Assembly (NCBI GenBank): GCA_963841995.1 | Contig: CAWJEX010000012.1 | Location: forward strand, 62,001 to 126,000 | Direction of reading: 5' to 3' | From: DATDPM01 sp963841995 | Lineage (GTDB): Bacteria; Pseudomonadota; Alphaproteobacteria; DATDPM01 | Length of the DNA: 64,000 bases | Shown: positions 57,932-64,000 of the stretch, piece after piece | How positions within the stretch are numbered: the first letter of the stretch is position 1 | How the letters are laid out: each line of letters opens with the position of its first letter | Notes under the pieces: model-generated | Seen by the model: the letters and a program-made list of their open reading frames with translations, nothing else | Databases searched by the model: none | What the model was told of the DNA's origin: nothing | Position numbers and translations under genes: made by a program

Positions 57932-58423
57932 GTGATCCTGATCGGGGTCGGGTCGAACCTGCCCAGTCCGAAATTTGGCACGCCGCTGCAAACCTGCGAG
58001 GCGGCGCTGGCTGAACTGCAGAAACGCGGCGGCGTGGTCTCCCGCCGTTCGCGGTGGTATGAAAGCGCGCCGGTTCCGGTGTCGGACCAGCCCTGGTTCG
58101 TCAATGCGGTGGCTGCGGTCGAAACAGACTTGTCGCCGGACGTCCTGTTATCGCTCTTGCATGAGATTGAATCCGGATTCGGCCGGGTCCGCCGCATCCG
58201 CGATGAAGCCCGCATCCTCGATCTCGACTTGCTGATCTATAACGATCTGGTCACTCAACGCCCGCCGATCCTTCCCCATCCGCGGATGCACCAAAGGTCC
58301 TTTGTCCTGTTGCCCATGGCCGAGCTGGCGCCCGACTGGCGGCACCCGGCGAGCGGCGAACCGATCGCGAAATTGATCGCCGCCCTGGCCCCGGATCAGA
58401 TCGCGCGCCCGATGGCACGTTGA
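57932..58423 (+). CDS. folK: 2-Amino-4-hydroxy-6-hydroxymethyldihydropteridine pyrophosphokinase
   Basis: 163 aa starting at GTG 57932. HPPK motifs: ILIGVGSNLPSPKFGTPLQT, YESAPVPVSDQPWFVNAV, RILDLDLLIYND with catalytic Asp pair, and LPHPRMHQRSFVLLPMAELA. It transfers pyrophosphate from ATP to the pterin in folate synthesis. It stands alone before rpoZ; the 241 bp upstream show no gene. Confidence 0.95.
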   Translation: MILIGVGSNLPSPKFGTPLQTCEAALAELQKRGGVVSRRSRWYESAPVPVSDQPWFVNAVAAVETDLSPDVLLSLLHEIESGFGRVRRIRDEARILDLDLLIYNDLVTQRPPILPHPRMHQRSFVLLPMAELAPDWRHPASGEPIAKLIAALAPDQIARPMAR

Positions 58424-58497
58424 CGCTGCGGAGCCCCAACGAATTGCTGCGGACCCGGTAAAAACCCCGGAAATCCGCGATTATTCAAGGATTTCCC

Positions 58498-58526
58498 TTG
58501 CTTTGGCGGGGGCCGGTTCTTATATT
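58498..58526 (+). promoter_or_regulatory. Sigma-70 type promoter of rpoZ
   Basis: -35 TTGCTT (58498-58503), exact 17-bp spacer, -10 TATATT (58521-58526), predicting transcription start about 50 bp before the rpoZ ATG. Confidence 0.65.
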
Positions 58527-58582
58527 TCTGCCACCCCTGTCGGAGCCCGCCAAGGGGCGGAAAACCAAGGAGTTTCAAGCTT

Positions 58583-59014
58583 ATGGCCCGCGTCACCGTC
58601 GAGGATTGCGTCACCCGAGTTCCGAACCGGTTCGATCTCGTCTTGCTCGGCGCCCGCCGCGCCCGCGACATTGCGTCGGGGGCTCCGCTATCGCTGGAGC
58701 GGGACAATGACAAGAACCCGGTGGTGGCGCTGCGCGAGATTGCCGATGCGACGATCGACATCGGCGCTTTGGGCGAAGAAATCGTGCGCGCCTTGCAGAA
58801 GCATGTCGAGGTCGATGAGCCGGAAGCCGAAATGATGGAACTCTCGGCTACGGCTGAGGATCTCAACGTGCTTGCGGGCGAGGTGGCCAAGGCCAAGGAA
58901 GAGGCTGCCGAAGACGAAATCGACGAGGCCATCGAAGACGAAATGGGCGGAGATGCCGCTGAAGTGGCTCCTTCCGATCTGCCCGAAGGGCCCGTCGATT
59001 CGGAGAAGGGGTAA
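58583..59014 (+). CDS. rpoZ: DNA-directed RNA polymerase subunit omega
   Basis: 143 aa. The conserved omega segment MARVTVEDCVTRVPNRFDLV, LLGARRARDIASGAPLSLER and NPVVALREIADATID is followed by a long acidic tail (about residues 80-143; AEDEIDEAIEDEMGGDAAE), typical of alphaproteobacterial RpoZ. It assists RNA polymerase assembly and is a ppGpp contact. The ppGpp synthetase/hydrolase follows 61 bp downstream, the usual rpoZ-rsh order. Confidence 0.96.
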   Translation: MARVTVEDCVTRVPNRFDLVLLGARRARDIASGAPLSLERDNDKNPVVALREIADATIDIGALGEEIVRALQKHVEVDEPEAEMMELSATAEDLNVLAGEVAKAKEEAAEDEIDEAIEDEMGGDAAEVAPSDLPEGPVDSEKG

Positions 59015-59075
59015 AGACAAGCCGCGCGGGTCAGACCGGCGCAGCCAGATCGGCCGCCGCGGCGTGTGAGGCGGC

Positions 59076-61220
59076 ATGATCCGTCAATTTGAGCTTGTCG
59101 AACGCGTCAAGGCATACGACCCCAACGCCGATGAAGAGGCCCTGAACCGGGCCTACGTCTTCGCCATGAAGGCGCATGGCTCGCAAAAGCGGGCCTCCGG
59201 CGATCCCTATTTCTCGCATTCGCTCGAAGTCGCGGGCATTCTCTCGCAAATGCGGCTCGACAGCGATTCGATCATCACCGCACTCCTCCACGACGTCGTC
59301 GAAGATACCGTCGCGACCAACGCCGATATTGAAAAGATGTTCGGCAGGGATGTGGCGCGCCTGGTTGACGGGGTCACCAAGCTTTCCAAGATCGAGCTGC
59401 AATCGGATCAGACCCAGCAGGCGGAAAATTTCCGCAAGCTGCTGCTCGCCATGTCGGAAGACATCCGCGTGCTGTTGATCAAGCTCGCCGATCGTCTGCA
59501 CAATATGCGCACGATCCAATACATCAAGGACCCGGACAAGCGCCGGCGCATCGCCCGCGAGACGATGGATATTTATGCGCCGCTGGCCGAGCGCATCGGC
59601 ATGCAGGCGATGAAGGACGAGCTCGAAGACCTGGCTTTCGCCGAGCTCAATCCGGACGCCCGCGAATCGGTCATGGCGCGTTTGAGCTTCTTGCGCGAGC
59701 GAGGCGGCGACACCATCGGCAAGATCATCGCCGAGCTGAAGAAGGTTCTGGCCGAGGCGGGAATCCCGTGCTCCGTTGTCGGCCGCGAGAAACGGCCGTA
59801 TTCGATTTGGCGCAAGATGGAATTCAAGGCGGTCAGCTTCGAACAACTCTCCGACATCATGGCCTTCCGGGTGATCGTCGATAACGTCGACCAGTGCTAT
59901 CAGACCCTGGGCGTCCTCCACAGCCGCTATCCGGTGGTTCCGGGCCGGTTCAAGGATTACGTCAGCACGCCGAAGTCGAATGATTACCGTTCGCTCCACA
60001 CCGGCGTCATCGGTCCGCTCAAGCAGCGCATCGAATTGCAGATCCGTACCCGCGAAATGGACGATGTCGATGAACGGGGCGTCGCCGCGCATTGGTCGTA
60101 CAAACAGGGCACCAAGACCGACGGCAAGCAATACCGGTGGATGCGCGAGCTGCTGGATATTCTCGATCAAGCGGCCGGTCCCGAAGATTTTCTCGAGCAT
60201 ACCAAGCTCGAAATGTTCAGCGACCAGGTCTTCTGCTTCACGCCCAAGGGCGATCTGATCGCGCTGCCGCGGGGTGCGACGCCGGTCGATTTCGCCTATG
60301 CGGTCCATTCGGCGGTGGGCGATACCTGCGTCGGAGTGAAGATCAACGGACGGATCATGCCGCTGCGCACCCAACTGTCGAACGGCGACCAGGTCGAAAT
60401 CATCACCTCGAAGGCGCAAACCCCGTCGCCGACCTGGGAACGGTTTGTCGTCACCGGGAAGGCGCGGGCCCGCATCCGCCGCTTCATCCGGACTCAGCAG
60501 CGTGCGGAATATATGGAGCTTGGCCGCTCGATCCTGCACAAGACGTTCCGCCAGGAAGATCAGGATTTCACCGAGAAGGCGTTTCAGGGCGTATTGAAGA
60601 AATTTCAGTGCGACGAAGTCGAGGATCTCTACGCGGCGGTGGGCGAGGGACGTCATACCGGACTTGAGATCCTCCACGCGGTCTATCCCGGCCACAAACA
60701 AGTTGCCAAGAGCGCCAAAGTCGTGCCCATCGCCAGGGCGCGGGGCAAACGCGCGCAATCCAAGGAATTCGCGATCCCGATCAAGGGGCTCATCCCCGGC
60801 ATGGCGATTCACTATGCCGGCTGCTGCCACCCGCTGCCCGGCGATCGCATCGTCGGCATCGTGACGACCGGCAAGGGCGTCACCATTCATACGATCGATT
60901 GCGAAAGCCTCGAACAATTCTCGGATACCCCGGAACGCTGGATTGACGTCGCTTGGGACATGGAATCGCTCGACGAAGAATGCCATGTCGGCCGGCTGTC
61001 GGTGGTGCTTGCCAACGAGACGGGAAGCTTGGGAAATCTCTCCACCGTGATCGGCAAGAATATGGGCAATATCCTGAACCTTAAGATCACCAGCCGGTCG
61101 TCGGATTTTTTCGAGATGATGATCGATATCGAGGTGAAGGACGTAAAGCACCTGACCAATATCATTGCCGCACTCCGTGCCACGCCGGCCATCAATTCCG
61201 TCGAACGGGCCCGCGGTTGA
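59076..61220 (+). CDS. rsh: Bifunctional (p)ppGpp synthetase/hydrolase (Rsh/SpoT)
   Basis: 714 aa, four domains. HD hydrolase with FSHSLEVAGILSQMRLDS and ALLHDVVEDT (residues about 50-85). Synthetase with MAFRVIVDNVDQCYQTLGVL and FKDYVSTPKSNDYRSLHTGV (about 265-315). TGS (FCFTPKGDLIALPRGATPVD, about 385-405) and C-terminal ACT (LSVVLANETGSLGNLSTVIG, about 645-665). Both catalytic halves look intact, so it should make and degrade the alarmone. Most alphaproteobacteria have just this one long Rsh. Confidence 0.97.
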   Translation: MIRQFELVERVKAYDPNADEEALNRAYVFAMKAHGSQKRASGDPYFSHSLEVAGILSQMRLDSDSIITALLHDVVEDTVATNADIEKMFGRDVARLVDGVTKLSKIELQSDQTQQAENFRKLLLAMSEDIRVLLIKLADRLHNMRTIQYIKDPDKRRRIARETMDIYAPLAERIGMQAMKDELEDLAFAELNPDARESVMARLSFLRERGGDTIGKIIAELKKVLAEAGIPCSVVGREKRPYSIWRKMEFKAVSFEQLSDIMAFRVIVDNVDQCYQTLGVLHSRYPVVPGRFKDYVSTPKSNDYRSLHTGVIGPLKQRIELQIRTREMDDVDERGVAAHWSYKQGTKTDGKQYRWMRELLDILDQAAGPEDFLEHTKLEMFSDQVFCFTPKGDLIALPRGATPVDFAYAVHSAVGDTCVGVKINGRIMPLRTQLSNGDQVEIITSKAQTPSPTWERFVVTGKARARIRRFIRTQQRAEYMELGRSILHKTFRQEDQDFTEKAFQGVLKKFQCDEVEDLYAAVGEGRHTGLEILHAVYPGHKQVAKSAKVVPIARARGKRAQSKEFAIPIKGLIPGMAIHYAGCCHPLPGDRIVGIVTTGKGVTIHTIDCESLEQFSDTPERWIDVAWDMESLDEECHVGRLSVVLANETGSLGNLSTVIGKNMGNILNLKITSRSSDFFEMMIDIEVKDVKHLTNIIAALRATPAINSVERARG

Positions 61221-61272
61221 ATCGGTTTTCACTCAGTATCGCGGGGGCAAAGCTCCCGGAAATGCGCCGGCC

Positions 61273-61839
61273 ATGATGTTCCGGCGGCGCAAATCTATCC
61301 CGCTGTCGGCGCGGATTCGCGACCATCTCTGGCCGCGGCGGGGGTTCCGCCGTTCCTGGCGCTATCTGATGCTCCGGGTCCTGCGGATCAATGATTCGTC
61401 ATATCGGATCGCCGCCGGGTTCGCTTGCGGCGTCGCCGTCGCGTTCACGCCGTTCATTGGATTTCACTTTCTGCTGGCCGCCCTAATTGCATGGTTGATT
61501 GGAGCCAATATCATCGCTTCGGCCTTGGGCACGCTGATCGGCAATCCTTGGGTGCTGCCGTTTCTTTTGTGGTCAAGTTACAGCGTCGGGCACTGGCTCT
61601 TGGGCGGCGCGGCGGTTAAACGCCTTCCCGAAGACATCACTTTCCTCTATTTGATGCACCATCCGTTGAAGACATTCTTGCCGATGGCCGTGGGAAGCAT
61701 TCCCAACGGGATCATTGCTTGGCTCGTGATTTTTTGGCCGGCCAAGATCTTGATCGGGCGCTATCAAATCGGGCGGCGGCAGCGGCGCGAAAGCGGCATC
61801 CGCGACCGGGCGAAAATCGTCCGGATTAAATCGTCATGA
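61273..61839 (+). CDS. DUF2062 membrane protein
   Basis: 188 aa. The first of two adjacent ATGs (61273, 61276) is used. Basic N-terminus (MMFRRRKSIPLSARIRDHLW), then the DUF2062 core RIAAGFACGVAVAFTPFIGF, HFLLAALIAWLIGANIIASA and GTLIGNPWVLPFLLWSSYSV with three or four helices. The family is of unknown function. It is first in an operon with pdxJ, acpS and lepB; its stop overlaps the pdxJ ATG (ATGA). Confidence 0.9.
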   Translation: MMFRRRKSIPLSARIRDHLWPRRGFRRSWRYLMLRVLRINDSSYRIAAGFACGVAVAFTPFIGFHFLLAALIAWLIGANIIASALGTLIGNPWVLPFLLWSSYSVGHWLLGGAAVKRLPEDITFLYLMHHPLKTFLPMAVGSIPNGIIAWLVIFWPAKILIGRYQIGRRQRRESGIRDRAKIVRIKSS

Positions 61840-62600
61840 GCAAAGCCGTCGCGAAAGTGCGCCTTGGCGTCAACATCGATCATGTCGCGACCCTGCGTAA
61901 TGCGCGGGGTGGGCGGTATCCGGATTTGCTTCGGGCGGCGCGCGACGCCGAACAAGGCGGCGCCGACAGCATCACCGTCCATCTGCGGGAGGATCGCCGT
62001 CATGTCCGCGATGCGGACGTCGAGCGATTGATCTCGGAGCAGGTCCTACCCGTCAATCTCGAGATCGCGGCGACCCAAGAGATGCATTCCATCGCGCTGG
62101 CCCGGCGCCCGCAATCCCTATGCCTGGTGCCAGAGCGGCGCCAGGAACTCACTACCGAAGGGGGGCTCGATGCGGCGGGCGCTGCCGACCGGCTCGCTCC
62201 CATTGTGACAAGCTTGAGAAAGGCGGGCATCGTGGTTGCCCTGTTCATCGATCCGGACCGCAGGCAAGTCGAAGCGGCCGCAAAGCTCAACGTTCCGGCG
62301 GTCGAACTGCATACCGGCGCTTATTGCGAGGCGAAGGGCAGCGCCCAAGCGGAGGAATTGCGCCGCCTTGCGGAAGCCGCCGCCTATGGTCATTCGCTTG
62401 GCCTCGAAATTCACGCTGGCCATGGGCTCGATTTCGAGACCGCGGCAGCGGTGGCGGGCATCCGCGAAATCTGCGAGCTTAATATCGGTCATTTCCTAGT
62501 GGCCGAGGCCCTCTTCACCGGCCTTTGCGAATCCGTGCGGCGGATGGTCGGGGCCGTAGAAGCCGGGCGGAATCGAGCGGCGGTAATGCGGCGGGCATGA
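61836..62600 (+). CDS. pdxJ: Pyridoxine 5'-phosphate synthase
   Basis: 254 aa. RLGVNIDHVATLRNARGGRY, GGADSITVHLREDRRHVRD, VNLEIAATQEMHSIALARRP and ELHTGAYCEAKG are canonical PdxJ. It closes the pyridine ring from deoxyxylulose 5-phosphate and 3-amino-2-oxopropyl phosphate in vitamin B6 synthesis. ATGA overlaps link it on both sides with DUF2062 and acpS. Confidence 0.97.
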   Translation: MSKAVAKVRLGVNIDHVATLRNARGGRYPDLLRAARDAEQGGADSITVHLREDRRHVRDADVERLISEQVLPVNLEIAATQEMHSIALARRPQSLCLVPERRQELTTEGGLDAAGAADRLAPIVTSLRKAGIVVALFIDPDRRQVEAAAKLNVPAVELHTGAYCEAKGSAQAEELRRLAEAAAYGHSLGLEIHAGHGLDFETAAAVAGIREICELNIGHFLVAEALFTGLCESVRRMVGAVEAGRNRAAVMRRA

Positions 62601-63010
62601 TCATCGGGTTGGGGAGCGATATCATCGCGATCCGGCGAATCGAGGAAACCTTGGCCCAATTCGGCGATCGATTCATTGATCGCGTATTTACAAAGGCCGA
62701 GCGGGAAAAGTCGGAAAAGCGCGCCGCGCGGGCGGCCAGCTATGCCAAGCGATTTGCGGCTAAGGAGGCTTGCTCGAAGGCCTTGGGGACGGGATTCAGG
62801 AAGGGCGTCTATTGGCGGGACATGGGGGTGGTCAATTTGCCGACCGGTCAGCCAACGTTAAAACTGACCGGCGGAGCGGCACAGCGACTTGCCGAGATCA
62901 CGCCGCCCGGCATGTCGGCCAAGATCGATCTTAGCCTTACCGACGACCATGAACTTGCCCAAGCGATCGTCGTTATATCGGCGGTGGCCAAGGAATCGGC
63001 CCCGCCATAG
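62597..63010 (+). CDS. acpS: Holo-[acyl-carrier-protein] synthase
   Basis: 137 aa from ATG 62597 (ATGA overlap with pdxJ). MIIGLGSDIIAIRRIEETLA with the Mg-binding Asp, RFAAKEACSKALGTGF with the second acidic site, and LSLTDDHELAQAIVVI are AcpS signatures. It transfers 4'-phosphopantetheine from CoA to ACP. The pdxJ-acpS pair is conserved across proteobacteria. Confidence 0.96.
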   Translation: MIIGLGSDIIAIRRIEETLAQFGDRFIDRVFTKAEREKSEKRAARAASYAKRFAAKEACSKALGTGFRKGVYWRDMGVVNLPTGQPTLKLTGGAAQRLAEITPPGMSAKIDLSLTDDHELAQAIVVISAVAKESAPP

Positions 63011-63076
63011 CGTAGTCTGATGCCGCTCGAATCAGGTAACTTTATAATAAATACAAAGAATTGTAAGGATTTATTC

Positions 63077-63817
63077 ATGCAAAAAAGAAAGTCAGGGGGG
63101 GCTTGGGAATCGGTCAAGGTGGTGCTCTATGCCGTCGCCATCGCGCTGGTAATCCGTACCTTCGCCTTCGAGCCCTTCAATATTCCGTCGGGATCGATGA
63201 TCCCAACCTTGCTCGTCGGCGATTACCTGTTCGTGTCGAAATACGCGTATGGCTACAGCCGGTATTCGCTGCCGCTTGGCCTGCCGCTCATCCCCGGCCG
63301 GATAATTTCGCGGCCGCCGGAGCGCGGCGACATCGTGGTGTTCAAGCTGCCGACCGATAACACGACGGACTATATCAAGCGGGTCATCGGATTGCCGGGC
63401 GATCGCATTCAGGTGAAAGACAGCATCCTCTACATTAATGACGTCGCCGCGCCGCGTACGCAGATCGAGGAATACGTCCCCGAGGCCGGGTCGGCCGATC
63501 CCCGGCACGGGTTACAATTCATCGAAACGCTTCCGAATGGCCGCAGCTACCACGTTATTCAGGTGCAGCCGGACAGCCCGCTCGACCATACGGACGTTTT
63601 CACCGTGCCCGAAGGTCACTATTTCATGATGGGCGATAACCGCGACAATTCGGCAGACAGCCGGGTTATGAGCCAGGTTGGTTTCGTGCCCGCGGAAAAT
63701 CTCGTCGGGCGCGCCGAATTCCTGTTCTTTTCCTTGCGCAATGCATCCGGCTACGAAGTCTGGAAGTGGCCGTTCTCGATTCGCTTCAACCGGCTCTTCC
63801 ACCCACTCGAACCGTGA
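63077..63817 (+). CDS. lepB: Signal peptidase I
   Basis: 246 aa. The start at 63077 has aagga about 10 bp upstream in an AT-rich leader; an in-frame ATG at 63020 is less likely. One N-terminal membrane helix (VKVVLYAVAIALVIRTF), the Ser nucleophile in FNIPSGSMIPTLLVGDYLF, the Lys general base in TDYIKRVIGLPGDRIQVKD and GHYFMMGDNRDNSADSR are all present. It cleaves signal peptides at the periplasmic face. rnc follows directly, as in most alphaproteobacteria. Confidence 0.96.
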   Translation: MQKRKSGGAWESVKVVLYAVAIALVIRTFAFEPFNIPSGSMIPTLLVGDYLFVSKYAYGYSRYSLPLGLPLIPGRIISRPPERGDIVVFKLPTDNTTDYIKRVIGLPGDRIQVKDSILYINDVAAPRTQIEEYVPEAGSADPRHGLQFIETLPNGRSYHVIQVQPDSPLDHTDVFTVPEGHYFMMGDNRDNSADSRVMSQVGFVPAENLVGRAEFLFFSLRNASGYEVWKWPFSIRFNRLFHPLEP

Positions 63818-64000
63818 GCCGCAACCAGGCCCCGATGAATGCCCCGATCGTTATCCGCCCGGTTCAGGAACTCGCCGCGGCGCTGGGCTTTCACAATGAA
63901 GATCTGCTGCGCCAAGCGCTTTCCCATCCGAGCACCGCGGCGGGGCAATTGTACGAGCGTCTCGAGTTCTTGGGCGACCGGGTGCTGGGCCTCGTCGTCG
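63814..64000 (+). CDS. rnc: Ribonuclease III, N-terminal part (runs off the window)
   Basis: The visible 62 residues include VQELAAALGFHNEDLLRQAL and SHPS, then YERLEFLGDRVLGLVV, which is the RNase III signature ERLEFLGD with the catalytic acidic residues. The GTG at 63814 overlaps the lepB stop (GTGA) and is in frame with an ATG at 63835; either could be the start. It processes rRNA and double-stranded RNA. The dsRNA-binding domain is outside the window. Confidence 0.93.
   Translation, partial: MSRNQAPMNAPIVIRPVQELAAALGFHNEDLLRQALSHPSTAAGQLYERLEFLGDRVLGLVV

Noticed and set aside
59031..61232. A 733-codon open frame antisense to rsh
   Set aside because: Mirror of a high-GC gene; composition is shadow-like and the plus-strand Rsh has every domain motif.

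Overview
The window is about 60% GC, gene-dense bacterial chromosome. Its housekeeping order (ruvX facing gatCAB; rpoZ-rsh; DUF2062-pdxJ-acpS-lepB-rnc) is that of an alphaproteobacterium. I would guess Rhodospirillales or a neighbouring order, but the sequence alone does not fix the family. No phage, transposase, CRISPR array or rRNA was seen; one tRNA (Ser-GCU) is present.

Layout. 0-6.7 kb: start of pyrB, a CoA-transferase, ruvX, then gatC-gatA-(secreted protein)-gatB, a small conserved protein and tRNA-Ser. 7-18.6 kb: membrane and envelope genes (a COG4705-type protein, a porin-like barrel, a DUF2721 protein), the RNA helicase RhlE, small conserved proteins, an MFS transporter, a UppP-like phosphatase and a CBS-domain histidine kinase. 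18.6-24.4 kb: mlaC and a phospholipid-repair operon (TetR regulator, LplT-PlsC-AMP ligase fusion, lipase) with a clear promoter and palindromic operator.

24.4-38.3 kb (all minus strand) is the most unusual part. A complete kdpFABCDE potassium-uptake operon is preceded by a run of very small membrane proteins, a DUF2188-like protein, secF, secD, a DapA-like aldolase lacking the catalytic tyrosine, a second DUF2188-like protein and two more small membrane proteins. Two 120-bp leader copies (about 109 of 120 identical) stand in front of the small membrane genes. Each carries a T-rich box resembling the KdpE site. A perfect TTGAT-N4-ATCAA (FNR/FixK type) box lies upstream of the kdp genes.

38.3-50.3 kb: a perfect 13-bp tandem repeat (about 19 copies), a KefB-type antiporter, a cytochrome c, a ferritin-like lipoprotein, an ECF sigma/RskA pair, a GST and a three-gene RND efflux system. 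50.5-64 kb: a CmoA-like carboxy-SAM synthase coupled to an ICMT-like membrane methyltransferase, a hydrolase, Slt, canonical dapA, smpB, a family-5 UDG, a NYN protein, folK, rpoZ, rsh, DUF2062, pdxJ, acpS, lepB and the start of rnc.

Quality warning: ten conserved genes carry single-base indels (eleven in all), mostly one extra base in a short homopolymer, and each is restored by removing or adding one base. This looks like residual assembly error rather than gene decay, so these genes are listed as CDS with the frameshift position given.
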